Assembly: GCA_051745085.1 (NCBI GenBank)
Contig: JBNJDR010000003.1
Location: 36,077-100,076 of the forward strand
Length of the DNA stretch: 64,000 nt
Direction of reading: 5' to 3'
DNA from: Halonatronomonas sp051745085
Lineage (GTDB): Bacteria > Bacillota > Halanaerobiia > Halanaerobiales > Halarsenatibacteraceae
A program made the translations under genes and the position numbers. The notes under the pieces are model-generated. The model made no database searches, was not told the origin of the DNA, and was given only the letters and a program-made list of their open reading frames with translations. Positions 50,683-60,010 of this stretch are shown piece after piece; the stretch's first letter is position 1, and each line of letters starts with the position of its first letter.

Positions 50683-52233
50683 ATGGAGTTTACTTTACTT
50701 ATGTGGGTGATCGCCGCCTTACCTATTATTGTACTGCTTTTTTTAATGTCATATATCAAGTTGAATTCACGCAAGGCGGCTTTAATTAGTTTAGGCTTGA
50801 CAGCTTTTTTAGGCGGTTCTTTTTATCAACTATATCCCCGTCAGATGTTGATTTCTGCCGGGAAGGGAGCAGCTTTAAGCCTCTACGTAGCTTTGATAAT
50901 AATCGGAGCGGTCTTTTTGTATAACATAGTCGATATTTCTGGTGGTTTTACCGTCATAAAACAATTCATGGAAAGTATAGGCGGGGATAGAACCCTGCAG
51001 TTTATCGGCTTAAGCTGGGCCTTTTCCGGGTTCATCCAGGGTGTTACCGGTTTTGGGGTTCCGGTCGCTATAGTAGGAGCATTGTTGATCGGAGTTGGTT
51101 ATAAACCTCTGGTGGCGATAACTGCCGTTTTAGTAGGCCATTCCTGGGCGATAAGTTTTGGCTCCATGGGGTCATCTTTCTTTGCCCTGCAGTTAGTTAC
51201 CGGGTTGGAGCCGATCAGTTTAGGGGTAACTCTGGCCTTATTCTTTTTCATTCCGATTTTGACCACCGGGTTAGCGGTTGCTCATATTTATGGAGGAACA
51301 GCAGCGATTAAGAAAAATTTTAAGTACATTCTGCCGATGAGTATTCTCATGGGCTTAGCCCAGTTAGGGGCCGCCGCCGGAGGTTTCGCCCACGTGGGTT
51401 CATTATTAGGTGGGTTGGTCGGTACTAGTTTTTTCCTTATAGTTCTTGTAAAAAATGTTGACACCTCTCTAAAAGAATACTGGCGGTATAAAGCCGAGGA
51501 TATGTATTTGCTTTCAGCTCTGCTTCCTTACGCTATCTTGATCGGAACAGTTTTATTATTTCAACTGCCCTTTATTCAGAGTATCTTACCTGATCTAAGC
51601 CTGGATTTTTCCTTTCCGGGCTTTACCACCGGGCTGGGCTATGAAGTAGAAGCCGAACCGTCATTTTCTCCGATCGTATTTTTCTCTCATCCGATATTCT
51701 TTTTACTGTTAGCTTCTACAGCAGGCGGAGCACTTTACGCCCGTCGGGGTCATCTAACTCGATCTAGATTTAAAGAGGTTTTAGGCCGAAGTTATCAGAA
51801 AGCCAGATCATCGGTTTTAACGGTCTTTATTTTGATGATCATGGCCCTGATCATGAACGATTCCGGGATGATATTTAACTTTGCTCAGGGTATGGCCCGC
51901 TTCAGTCAGGCTAGTTTTCCCCTCGTTTCACCTTTTATAGGGATCCTGGGGGCTTTTCTAACCGGAAGTAATACCAGTTCTAATGTGCTCTTTGGTGCTT
52001 TTCAGGTGGATACAGCCGGTCTGCTCGGTTTTCCTCCGGAAGTCCTGGCCTCAACGCAGTCCCTGGGCGGCTCGCTGGGTTCAGCCATCGCTCCGGCAAA
52101 AATTCTCCTGGGGACTTCTGTGGTCGGGATAGCAGGCAAAGAAGGCGAAATAATCAAACGCTGCTTAAGTTATACCCTGGCCAGTGGTTTAATAGTTGGC
52201 CTTGCCGCCCTTATCGTAAGCATCTTGATTTAG
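50683..52233 (+). CDS. L-lactate permease family transporter (LctP-like)
   Basis: 516-aa polytopic membrane protein with about 13 hydrophobic segments. Family patterns: GFTVIKQFMESIGGDRTLQ, FGVPVAIVGALLIGVGYKPL, SWAISFGSMGSSFFAL and the C-terminal GAFLTGSNTSSNVLFGAFQ. LctP/GlcA proteins are proton-coupled carriers of lactate or glycolate; the substrate here is not established. A TATAAT at 50642-50647 may be its -10. It lies between arc and the sigma-54 cluster and could also carry another hydroxy- or short-chain acid. Confidence 0.85.
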   Translation: MEFTLLMWVIAALPIIVLLFLMSYIKLNSRKAALISLGLTAFLGGSFYQLYPRQMLISAGKGAALSLYVALIIIGAVFLYNIVDISGGFTVIKQFMESIGGDRTLQFIGLSWAFSGFIQGVTGFGVPVAIVGALLIGVGYKPLVAITAVLVGHSWAISFGSMGSSFFALQLVTGLEPISLGVTLALFFFIPILTTGLAVAHIYGGTAAIKKNFKYILPMSILMGLAQLGAAAGGFAHVGSLLGGLVGTSFFLIVLVKNVDTSLKEYWRYKAEDMYLLSALLPYAILIGTVLLFQLPFIQSILPDLSLDFSFPGFTTGLGYEVEAEPSFSPIVFFSHPIFFLLLASTAGGALYARRGHLTRSRFKEVLGRSYQKARSSVLTVFILMIMALIMNDSGMIFNFAQGMARFSQASFPLVSPFIGILGAFLTGSNTSSNVLFGAFQVDTAGLLGFPPEVLASTQSLGGSLGSAIAPAKILLGTSVVGIAGKEGEIIKRCLSYTLASGLIVGLAALIVSILI

Positions 52234-52255
52234 CCGGGCACTAATTTCGGTCTAT

Positions 52256-52285
52256 TTGCAGCCTGAGTTATAAGTGTGATAAAAT
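52256..52285 (+). promoter_or_regulatory. Possible promoter of the sigma-54 activator gene
   Basis: TTGCAG (52256-52261), an 18-nt spacer and TAAAAT (52280-52285, 5/6). The -35 region overlaps an ATTTGCAG half-site (52254-52261) identical to the half-sites of the paired palindromes at 54136-54179, which would allow autoregulation. Confidence 0.45.
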
Positions 52286-52317
52286 GGAAACGGAGAATGA
52301 TAGATGAGGTGAATTAA

Positions 52318-54087
52318 ATGACGGCTGATAAAATTGCCGAATTAAAAAATACTATAGATAGTTTAAAAAAGATCAACCGCAAGAAAGATGTGATTATAGA
52401 TTCAACTCATGATGGGATGATCGCTATAAATTCAGACTGTCAGGTCGAGCTGTTCAACCAGGCTGCCGCGGATATTCTAAACCTAAAGCAGAAAGATATA
52501 ATCGGAAATGATGTACGCAAAGTTATACCTAATACCAGGCTGCATATAGTTCTGGAAAACGGTATACCAGAACTAAATCGGTTTCAGAAAGTTGACAGCA
52601 CTCAAATCGTAACCAATAGAGTTCCGGTTAAAGATGATCAGGGTGAGATCATCGGGGCAGTGGCAGTTTTCCGAGACAAAACCGAAGTTACCAGACTGGC
52701 CGAAGAAATAACCAACCTCAAAGAAATCCAGGAAATGCTGGAAGCCATAATTAATTCAACCCAGGATGCCATCTCCGTGGTGGACGAAAAAGGTAAAGGT
52801 ATCCTGATCAACCCTGCTTATACCCGGTTAACCGGTTTGACTGAAGATGACGTGATCGGAAAACCGGCCGATGTAGATATAGCGGAAGGCCAGTCGGTCC
52901 ATTATAAAGTATTACAGACCAGAGAGAAGATTCAGGGAGTAAGGATGAAGGTAGGGCCGCAGAAAAAAGACGTTATCGTCGATGTGGCTCCGATAATCGT
53001 AGATGGAGAACTAAAGGGCAGCGTCGGGGTGATCCATGACGTTTCCGAGATCAAAAATTTAACCGAAGAGCTGGATCAGGCCCGGCGGATGTTAAGAGAA
53101 TTGAAAGCTCGTTATACTTTTGCTGATATCATAGGAAAAAGTCAGACCATGCAGGCGGTTATAAACCAGGCTAGAAAAGCCTCCAGGACCCCTGCTACCG
53201 TTCTGCTGCGGGGAGAAAGTGGAACAGGGAAAGAGCTGTTTGCTCACGCCATCCATAATGAAAGCGCCCGCAGAAACCAGAAATTCATCCGGGTCAACTG
53301 CAGTGCCCTGGTAGATACCTTACTGGAGAGCGAGTTATTTGGCTACGAAGAGGGTGCCTTCACCGGTGCTAAAAAAGGGGGCAAAAAAGGAGTCTTTGAA
53401 GTTGCAGATGGTGGGACGATATTTTTGGATGAGATAGGTAAGATCAGCCCCAATTTGCAGTCTAAACTCCTGCGGGTGCTGCAGGAGAGAGAGATAGTCA
53501 GGGTAGGGGGCACCACCCCGATCCCCATCGACGTCCGCGTGATCGCAGCTACGAATATTAATTTAGAAAGAGCCATCCAGGAGGAGCGTTTTCGGGAAGA
53601 TTTGTATTACCGCCTTAACGTAATACCACTGACCATTCCCCCTCTGAGAGATCGGCTGGAAGATATCCGCCCTCTGTCCGAACATATAATTCGGAAGTTC
53701 AATCAGGAGTACGGTAGGTCAGTAAAAGGTATAACCTCTGCCGCTATTCAGCAGTTACAAAACTATAATTGGCCGGGGAACGTCCGGGAGTTAGAAAACA
53801 TCATCAGTCAGTCGATCATTCATCTGGCCCAGGATGAAGAATATATAGACGAAGAGCATCTGCCCGGGCTTAACCAGGAGGAACCGGTTGATATCAGGAA
53901 TACTCCTCGATTAGAATCGTTCTCTTTCGAGAATTATTCCTTAAAAGAAATGCTCAATGAAACAGAAAAGAAGCTGATCATCCAGGCTCTAGAAGATACC
54001 GAGGGTAATCGGACCGAAGCGGCCAATCTTCTGGGGATCGCTGTAAGAAGTCTTTATTATAAGTTAGAGAAATATGGGATAGATTGA
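52318..54087 (+). CDS. Sigma-54-dependent activator with two PAS domains (BkdR-like)
   Basis: 589-aa enhancer-binding protein. Two PAS domains (about 18-125 and 142-245) precede the AAA+ domain, with Walker A GESGTGKE, the sigma-54-contacting loop GAFTGAKKGG and Walker B GGTIFLDEIG. A C-terminal Fis-type HTH (EGNRTEAANLLGIAVRSLYYKL) follows. Bacillus BkdR, which activates branched-chain keto acid genes through sigma-54 (SigL), has the same layout. It stands directly upstream of a branched-chain amino acid cluster with a sigma-54 promoter, so it is very probably that promoter's activator. The PAS ligand is unknown. Confidence 0.93.
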   Translation: MTADKIAELKNTIDSLKKINRKKDVIIDSTHDGMIAINSDCQVELFNQAAADILNLKQKDIIGNDVRKVIPNTRLHIVLENGIPELNRFQKVDSTQIVTNRVPVKDDQGEIIGAVAVFRDKTEVTRLAEEITNLKEIQEMLEAIINSTQDAISVVDEKGKGILINPAYTRLTGLTEDDVIGKPADVDIAEGQSVHYKVLQTREKIQGVRMKVGPQKKDVIVDVAPIIVDGELKGSVGVIHDVSEIKNLTEELDQARRMLRELKARYTFADIIGKSQTMQAVINQARKASRTPATVLLRGESGTGKELFAHAIHNESARRNQKFIRVNCSALVDTLLESELFGYEEGAFTGAKKGGKKGVFEVADGGTIFLDEIGKISPNLQSKLLRVLQEREIVRVGGTTPIPIDVRVIAATNINLERAIQEERFREDLYYRLNVIPLTIPPLRDRLEDIRPLSEHIIRKFNQEYGRSVKGITSAAIQQLQNYNWPGNVRELENIISQSIIHLAQDEEYIDEEHLPGLNQEEPVDIRNTPRLESFSFENYSLKEMLNETEKKLIIQALEDTEGNRTEAANLLGIAVRSLYYKLEKYGID

Positions 54088-54135
54088 GATCGAGCAGGTA
54101 TGAAGTTTGATCATATCGTACCTGAAAGCTTTTGC

Positions 54136-54179
54136 CTGCAAATATTTGCAGACCGGCTGTTTTCTGCAGAACTTTGCAG
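54136..54179 (+). promoter_or_regulatory. Paired palindromes, probable enhancer sites
   Basis: A perfect 16-bp palindrome CTGCAAATATTTGCAG (54136-54151) and an imperfect copy CTGCAGAACTTTGCAG (54164-54179), 28 nt centre to centre, lying about 150-190 nt upstream of the sigma-54 promoter. This is the normal place for dimeric Fis-type activator sites. A weak hairpin (54264-54268 with 54286-54290) with a short T-run between them and the promoter may end the activator transcript. The 319-nt gap between genes holds nothing else I recognise. Confidence 0.65.
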
Positions 54180-54324
54180 GTGAATTTTATAAGATAATGA
54201 GTTATATTTGGTTTAGATAAAAATTTATTTAAATTTATTTTAGTTCTATAAACTCAGTTGCTGCCGCCGCTCTTATAAAAGATTTGGCGGTTTTATGCTG
54301 TCAATTACTCTAAAATTGGAACCC

Positions 54325-54340
54325 TGGCATGTATATTGCA
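54325..54340 (+). promoter_or_regulatory. Sigma-54 promoter of the branched-chain acid operon
   Basis: TGGCATG-TATA-TTGCA matches the sigma-54 consensus TGGCACG-N4-TTGCW, with the invariant GG and GC at the right spacing and a pyrimidine before it. About 65 nt upstream of the first leucine dehydrogenase start. Confidence 0.88.
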
Positions 54341-54406
54341 TTTATATTAAAGAGGAAACTTTAACTTAAAATATAGATACAAAAATCTGCAAAAGGGGGT
54401 AAAAAA

Positions 54407-55483
54407 GTGGGAATTTTTGATCAAATGAAAGAACATGGACATGAACAGGTTATGTTTATTCAGGAAAACAAGACAGGTTTAAAGTCTATCATCGCCATCC
54501 ACGACACAACCTTAGGGCCAGGCCTGGGCGGCTGTAGGATGTGGGATTACGACAGCGAAGAGGATGCACTCTACGACGTATTACGTCTTTCCAAAGGTAT
54601 GACCTACAAAGCCGGTATATCCGGTGAAGATTTCGGCGGCGGTAAGACCGTCATCTGGGGAGATCCAGAAGAAATGCGCTCGGAAGGATTGTTTAGAGCC
54701 TTAGGTCGTTTTATTGACAGTCTTGGCGGCAGGTACATGACCGGTACAGATGTCGGTACCACGCCTGAAGATTTTGTAGTGATGAGGAAAGAAACTAAAT
54801 ACGTAGGTGCTTTACCTGAGGAATATGGCGGAGGGGGAGATTCTTCTATTCCAACCGCTTACGGTGCTTACTTAGGGATCAAGGCCAGCTGTAAATATCG
54901 CTACGGCAGCGAAGATCTAAGCGACCGCGTAATAGCAGTGCAGGGTCTCGGTAAAGTTGGTTCCAAATTGGCTAAGAGCTTAGTCGAAGATGGAGCTAAA
55001 GTAATCGGAACCGACGTAGTAGAAGAAAATATCGAAGAAGCTAAAGAGATGGGTGTAGAAATAGTAGAACCTGATGCTATCTTTGACGTTGATTGCGATA
55101 TTTTCTCACCTAATGCACTGGGCGCTGTCATTAATGACGAGACCATCGATCGGTTCAAATGTGATATAATCTGCGGGGCAGCCAACAATGTCCTGGCCGA
55201 GAAGAAACACGGCAAAGAACTGCAGGAGAGAGATATCCTTTATGCTCCTGATTATTTGGTTAACGCCGGCGGCCTGATTCTAGTCTGTGACGAAATGGAA
55301 CCTACCGGATACAGCGAAAGAAGAACCATGAAGAAAACGGAAGGTATATATGACAAATTACTGGACGTTTACGATATGGCCGAAGCAGAAGGCATAACCA
55401 CCGTGGAAGCTGCCGATAGACTGGTAGAAGAGCGGCTTGAGACCATTAAAACCATTAACCATATCCGTAAATTCAACAAGTAA
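54407..55483 (+). CDS. Leucine dehydrogenase (Glu/Leu/Phe/Val dehydrogenase family), copy 1
   Basis: NAD-dependent oxidative deamination of branched-chain amino acids to 2-oxo acids. 358 aa. Active-site Lys in GMTYKAG near residue 69, catalytic Asp in TGTDVGTT near 114, Gly-rich DFGGGKTVIWGD and nucleotide motif VQGLGKVGSKLA near 184-195. GTG 54407 follows GGGGG. First gene downstream of the sigma-54 promoter. A paralogue of similar length lies at 56481, with Ptb between them. Confidence 0.93.
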   Translation: MGIFDQMKEHGHEQVMFIQENKTGLKSIIAIHDTTLGPGLGGCRMWDYDSEEDALYDVLRLSKGMTYKAGISGEDFGGGKTVIWGDPEEMRSEGLFRALGRFIDSLGGRYMTGTDVGTTPEDFVVMRKETKYVGALPEEYGGGGDSSIPTAYGAYLGIKASCKYRYGSEDLSDRVIAVQGLGKVGSKLAKSLVEDGAKVIGTDVVEENIEEAKEMGVEIVEPDAIFDVDCDIFSPNALGAVINDETIDRFKCDIICGAANNVLAEKKHGKELQERDILYAPDYLVNAGGLILVCDEMEPTGYSERRTMKKTEGIYDKLLDVYDMAEAEGITTVEAADRLVEERLETIKTINHIRKFNK

Positions 55484-55514
55484 GGTTTAAGTTCTACGTC
55501 AAGGAGGTAAGCAA

Positions 55515-56435
55515 ATGGTTTCTAGAATTACCAGTATCAAAGATCTAATTGACCAGGCAAAAACTACAAAACCACTTAAGTTAGCGGTAGCCGCTGCTGG
55601 CGATTCGGTGGTTTTAGAGGGTGTAGCCCGCGCGGCTGAAGACGGAATTGTTGAACCTATCCTCATCGGGCAGGAAGATAAAATTAAAGCAGCCCGGGCA
55701 GAGCTGGAGCAGGATTTTTCTGCTGAAGTGGTAGCTACTTCTTCGGATAAAGAAAGTGCCGAAACAGCTATGCAGATGATTGCCGCCGGAGAGGCTGACT
55801 TTCCGATGAAGGGCCTACTTAGCACCAAGGTTATTCTGCAGGCTTTATTAAACAAAGAATATGGTCTGCGGCAGGAAGGGCTTTTGAGCTTGATCAGTTT
55901 GATCTATCTGGATAAAGAAGACAGAGTTGTCTTGATGACAGATGGCGGGATGAATATAGCACCTGATTTAGAAGATAAGGTTTCTATCATCAATAATGCT
56001 GTTACGATTGCCCGTTCCATAGGTATCGAGAAGCCTAAGGTAGCACCGCTGGCAGCGGTAGAAAAGGTTAATCCTAAAATGCCGGCTACTATCGATGCTG
56101 CTATGCTCTCAAAAATGGCCGATCGCGGCCAGATAGGCCACTGTCAAATAGATGGACCGCTGGCTCTGGATAACGCTATTTCGCTAGATGCGGCTGAGCA
56201 CAAAGGTATCGGTGGAGAAGTGGCAGGTAAAGCCGATATCCTCCTGGTTCCAGATATTGAAGCCGGGAACGTATTGTACAAAGCGTGGATCTTTTATGCC
56301 GGGTTGGATTCCGCCAGTCTGGTTTTTGGGGCAAAGGTTCCCTTAGTCCTAACTTCCCGGGCGGATAGCTCAGAAACCAAGTATAATTCCATCGCTTTAG
56401 GTAAAGTTGTGACAGCCGGTCTAGCTGAATTATAA
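55515..56435 (+). CDS. ptb: Phosphate butyryltransferase
   Basis: Converts butyryl-CoA or branched acyl-CoA plus phosphate to the acyl phosphate. 306 aa, PTA/PTB family: GDSVVLEGVARAAEDGIVEPILIG near the N-terminus, ADFPMKGLLSTKVILQALL, TDGGMNIAPDLEDK and LLVPDIEAGNVLYKAW. AAGGAGG before ATG. In Bacillus ptb lies with leucine dehydrogenase and buk in the bkd operon; the same set is found here. Branched substrates such as isovaleryl-CoA are inferred from that context. Confidence 0.94.
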   Translation: MVSRITSIKDLIDQAKTTKPLKLAVAAAGDSVVLEGVARAAEDGIVEPILIGQEDKIKAARAELEQDFSAEVVATSSDKESAETAMQMIAAGEADFPMKGLLSTKVILQALLNKEYGLRQEGLLSLISLIYLDKEDRVVLMTDGGMNIAPDLEDKVSIINNAVTIARSIGIEKPKVAPLAAVEKVNPKMPATIDAAMLSKMADRGQIGHCQIDGPLALDNAISLDAAEHKGIGGEVAGKADILLVPDIEAGNVLYKAWIFYAGLDSASLVFGAKVPLVLTSRADSSETKYNSIALGKVVTAGLAEL

Positions 56436-56480
56436 GCAGACAAAAATATTCTAAAATTAAACTTAGGGGGAATTTTAAAA

Positions 56481-57545
56481 ATGAGTAAGATTTTTGAATT
56501 AATGCAGGAACATGACTACGAACAGATGGTATTCAATCACGACGAAGTATCTGGTTTAAAAGCAATAATCTGTATTCACGACACCACTTTAGGCCCAGCT
56601 TTAGGCGGGACCAGAATGTGGAATTACGAAACTGAAGAAGATGCGATCATAGATGTTATGCGTTTAGCCCGCGGTATGACCTATAAGGCTGCAGCAGCTG
56701 GCCTGAATCTGGGTGGCGGTAAGACCGTAATAATCGGCGATGCCGATACAGATAAAAGTGAAGAATTCTGGAGAGCATTCGGCCGCTTCGTAGAGAGCCT
56801 CAACGGCCGCTACATCACGGCTGAAGATGTTAATACTACCGTAGATGATATGGCTTTCGTTGCTGAAGAAACCGATCACGTAACAGGCCTGCCAGGTACC
56901 AGTGGAGATCCTTCTCCTGTAACTGCTTTTGGCGTTTATAGAGCTATGCAGGCCAGCCTGGAAGAAGTCTACGGTTCTACCGATATCAACGGAAAAACAG
57001 TAGCCGTACAGGGTGTCGGTCAAGTAGGTTATTACCTCTGTAAGCACATCTCCGAAGATGGCGGCAAGCTGATCGTGACGGATATAGACGACGAAAAATT
57101 AGAAAGGGTTAAGCAGGAATTTGGGGCAGAAGTAGTCGGTCCAGATGAAATTTACAGCGTTGACGCTGATGTCTTTGCTCCAACAGCTCTGGGAGCAGTT
57201 ATCAACGACGATACTATTCCTCAGTTTAAGTTCGATATCATCTGCGGCGGCGCTAACAATGTTCTGGCCGAAGAACGGCATGGCGATATTTTAGACGAAA
57301 AAGATATCCTCTATGCTCCAGACTATGTAGCCAATGCTGGCGGTTTGATCAATGTTTATGATGAGCTGCTCGGTTATAATAAAGAGCGGGCCCTAAATAG
57401 AGCATCCGGTATTTTTGAAAATACCAAAAAAGTATATAATATCAGCAAAAGAGACAACATCCCAACTTATAAAGCAGCCGATATCATGGCTGAAGAGCGG
57501 ATCGCAAAAATCGGTAAAGTCCGCAGCAATTATATTAAGAGGTAG
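56481..57545 (+). CDS. Leucine dehydrogenase family protein, copy 2
   Basis: 354 aa, clearly paralogous to the copy at 54407. The Lys in RGMTYKAAAAG and the Asp in TAEDVNTT are kept, as are NLGGGKTVIIGD and VQGVGQVGYYLC. The two copies differ around the substrate pocket (AAAAGLNLGG here, AGISGEDFGG in copy 1) and in the central loop, so they may divide Leu/Ile/Val preferences or cofactor use; this cannot be settled by eye. It lies between ptb and buk. Confidence 0.92.
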   Translation: MSKIFELMQEHDYEQMVFNHDEVSGLKAIICIHDTTLGPALGGTRMWNYETEEDAIIDVMRLARGMTYKAAAAGLNLGGGKTVIIGDADTDKSEEFWRAFGRFVESLNGRYITAEDVNTTVDDMAFVAEETDHVTGLPGTSGDPSPVTAFGVYRAMQASLEEVYGSTDINGKTVAVQGVGQVGYYLCKHISEDGGKLIVTDIDDEKLERVKQEFGAEVVGPDEIYSVDADVFAPTALGAVINDDTIPQFKFDIICGGANNVLAEERHGDILDEKDILYAPDYVANAGGLINVYDELLGYNKERALNRASGIFENTKKVYNISKRDNIPTYKAADIMAEERIAKIGKVRSNYIKR

Positions 57546-57555
57546 GAATTAAACC

Positions 57556-58629
57556 ATGGCAGATAATATGATTCTTGTTATAAATCCAGGTTCAACCTCC
57601 ACCAAGCTGGCCCTTTATCAGGGCCAGCAGGAGGTTATGACCTCAACGATCGAACATTCCCAGAAGGAGCTAGCTGATTTTGAGAAAATAACCGACCAAC
57701 TTGACCTGAGGGTCAAGTATATCCGGAAGTTTATGCAGGATAATGATGTCAGCTTATCTCAACTTGATGCGGTTGTCGGCCGCGGCGGTTTGTTAAAGCC
57801 GATCCCCGGCGGCACTTATAAAGTAAATGAAAAAATGCTTGAGGATCTCAAAGCCGGCCTGCAGGGAGAACATGCCAGCAATCTAGGTGGTTTGATCGCC
57901 GATTCCCTGGCCGCAGAGGCCGAGGCTCCTGCGTTCATCGTCGATCCAGTTGTGGTTGACGAGCTTACCGATCTGGCCCGTCTGTCCGGCCATCCTCGTT
58001 TTGCCCGCCGCAGCATATTTCACGCTTTAAACCAGAAGGCCGTAGCTCGCAATTACGCCCAGGAGAAGGGTAAAAGCTATGATGAAATAACCGTAATAGT
58101 AGCCCATCTCGGTGGGGGAATTTCTGTCGGTTTACATCACGAAGGTCGGGTTAAGGATGTAAATAATGCCCTGGCTGGAGAAGGCCCTTATTCCCCGAAT
58201 AGAGCCGGCGGTCTGCCCACATACGACCTGGCAGCCCACTGCTACGAACCGGGAAATGATTTTTCTGCAGTAAAGAAAAAACTTCTCGGCGAAGGCGGCG
58301 TCGTGGCTTATTTAAATACCAACGATATGCGTGAAGTTGAAGATAAGGCCCTGGCTGGAGATGAAGAGGCTGATTTGATCTATCGCGGCATGGCTTATCA
58401 GACCGCTAAAGAAATCGCCTCCCTGGCCCCGATAGTAAACGGTGAGGTCGAGGCTATCATCCTGACCGGAGGGATAGCTTATTCAGACTATTTTGTGCAG
58501 ATAATTAAGGAGAAAACCAGTTTTATCGCCCCGATCAAAGTTTATCCTGGCGAAGAAGAGATGGCAGCTTTAGCTGCCGGTGCCCAGCGAGTATTAACCG
58601 GCCAGGAAGAAGCGAAAACTTACCAGTAA
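57556..58629 (+). CDS. buk: Butyrate kinase
   Basis: Acyl phosphate plus ADP to acid plus ATP; ASKHA kinase of 357 aa. Phosphate-binding NPGSTSTKLALYQG near the N-terminus, VVGRGGLLKPIPGGTY, VAHLGGGISVGLHHEGRV and AGEGPYSPNRAGGLP. Ends the conversion of branched acyl-CoA to acid with substrate-level ATP. Starts 10 nt after the second leucine dehydrogenase gene. Confidence 0.95.
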   Translation: MADNMILVINPGSTSTKLALYQGQQEVMTSTIEHSQKELADFEKITDQLDLRVKYIRKFMQDNDVSLSQLDAVVGRGGLLKPIPGGTYKVNEKMLEDLKAGLQGEHASNLGGLIADSLAAEAEAPAFIVDPVVVDELTDLARLSGHPRFARRSIFHALNQKAVARNYAQEKGKSYDEITVIVAHLGGGISVGLHHEGRVKDVNNALAGEGPYSPNRAGGLPTYDLAAHCYEPGNDFSAVKKKLLGEGGVVAYLNTNDMREVEDKALAGDEEADLIYRGMAYQTAKEIASLAPIVNGEVEAIILTGGIAYSDYFVQIIKEKTSFIAPIKVYPGEEEMAALAAGAQRVLTGQEEAKTYQ

Positions 58630-58678
58630 ATTTAATATAAAGCAAATTTTGCTACTGCAGCAAAGGAGGATGATTAAT

Positions 58679-58906
58679 TTGGTTAAAGAGAAAAAAGTCG
58701 TTTTCGATGAAGAACGCTGTAAAGGATGTCAGCTCTGTGTCGGCGTCTGTCCTGTAGATATCATCGAAATGGCAGAAGGTCGGATTAATAGTCACGGTTT
58801 TCACCCCGCCGAAGTTAAGGATGAAAATCAGGAAACCTGTATCAGCTGTCAGAACTGTTTCCAGATGTGTCCTGATCTTGTTATCACTTTATATAAGCAT
58901 GAGTAA
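58679..58906 (+). CDS. 2-oxoacid:ferredoxin oxidoreductase delta (ferredoxin) subunit, VorD-like
   Basis: 75-aa two-[4Fe-4S] ferredoxin: CKGCQLCVGVCP and CISCQNCFQMCP. It is the electron-exit subunit of four-subunit 2-oxoacid oxidoreductases. The start is TTG 58679, 9 nt after AGGAGG (58664-58669); an in-frame ATG at 58670 touches the SD. The initiation region AGGAGGATGATTAATTTG is almost the same as that of the NuoE-like gene at 33172. Followed by alpha, beta and gamma genes. Confidence 0.9.
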   Translation: MVKEKKVVFDEERCKGCQLCVGVCPVDIIEMAEGRINSHGFHPAEVKDENQETCISCQNCFQMCPDLVITLYKHE

Positions 58907-58948
58907 CCAGAAATTTTTAGTTTCGACCTATTTTAAGGAGGGAAATTA

Positions 58949-60010
58949 ATGTCCGAAAAAAAATTAATGAAAGGAAACGAAGTTGTAGGTGAAGCCGCTA
59001 TCAGAGCTGGCTGCCGCTATTTCTTCGGTTATCCTATTACACCCCAGAACGATATTCCGGCCTACATGTCCCGGCGCCTTCCTGAGGTAGACGGTGTTTT
59101 CCTGCAGGCCGAAAGTGAAGTTGCAGCAAGTAACATGGTTTATGGAGCCGCAGGAGCTGGTGCAAGAGTTTTAACCTCATCTTCCAGCCCCGGGATCAGT
59201 TTGAAAGCAGAAGGAATCTCCTATATAGCTGGGGCCGAACTGCCTGCAGTTATAGTTAATATGATGAGAAGCGGCCCAGGTCTGGGCGGAATTCAGCCAT
59301 CTCAGGCTGACTACTTCCAGGCTACAAAAGGTATGGCTCACGGAGACTTTTCCATGCCTGTTCTGGCCCCATCCAGCGTCCAGGAACTGGCAGATTTAAC
59401 CTATTTAGCTTTTGAATTAGCCGACAAGTACCGTAATCCGGTCATGGTTCTAGGCGACGGGATGATCGGTCAGATGATGGAACCAGTTGAATTTAAAGAC
59501 TACGTCGACCTGGATAGCCTGCCCAAAAAAGAATGGGCTACCGATGGCGCCAAAGGCCGCGATAAGAACGTTATCAACTCGCTGGGTCTGGTCGCCGAAA
59601 ATCTAGAAAAGCATAACCTTAAATTAAAGGCCAAATACGATCAGATGAGGGAAGAAGAGGTCCGTTTCGAGGAATACCGTACCGATGATGCCGAACTGAT
59701 CATAGTAGCCTACGGAACAACCGCCAGAATTGCTAACAGTGCCATCGATAAGGCCAGAGAAGATGGATATAAGGTAGGAATGATCAGACCGATAACCCTC
59801 TTCCCCTTCCCGGTAGATGTTATCAACGAGGCGGCAGACAGGGTAGAGCACTTCCTCACTGTTGAAATGAGCACCGGTCAAATGATCGAAGACGTAAAGT
59901 TGGCCGTAAACGGGAAAAAGCCCGTCGAATTTTACGGTCGGACCGGCGGAGTCGTGCCGTCCACAGAAGAGATATACGATAAGATTGTTGCTATGCGAGG
60001 TGAAAAGTAA
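58949..60010 (+). CDS. 2-oxoisovalerate:ferredoxin oxidoreductase alpha subunit, VorB-like
   Basis: 353 aa, the POR N-terminal and domain II fold. Signatures: KGNEVVGEAAIRAGCRYFFGYPITPQNDI, AESEVAASNMVYGAAGAG, TSSSSPGISLKAEGISY and RSGPGLGGIQPSQ. Together with delta, beta and gamma subunits it oxidises 2-oxo acids to acyl-CoA and CO2 with ferredoxin as acceptor. Branched-chain specificity is inferred from the leucine dehydrogenase/ptb/buk context; 2-oxoglutarate (KorA-like) enzymes look similar. Stop and next start share one nucleotide. Confidence 0.92.
   Translation: MSEKKLMKGNEVVGEAAIRAGCRYFFGYPITPQNDIPAYMSRRLPEVDGVFLQAESEVAASNMVYGAAGAGARVLTSSSSPGISLKAEGISYIAGAELPAVIVNMMRSGPGLGGIQPSQADYFQATKGMAHGDFSMPVLAPSSVQELADLTYLAFELADKYRNPVMVLGDGMIGQMMEPVEFKDYVDLDSLPKKEWATDGAKGRDKNVINSLGLVAENLEKHNLKLKAKYDQMREEEVRFEEYRTDDAELIIVAYGTTARIANSAIDKAREDGYKVGMIRPITLFPFPVDVINEAADRVEHFLTVEMSTGQMIEDVKLAVNGKKPVEFYGRTGGVVPSTEEIYDKIVAMRGEK

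Noticed and set aside
56664..57047. 127-aa minus-strand ORF inside the second leucine dehydrogenase
   Set aside because: A shadow of a well-supported gene.
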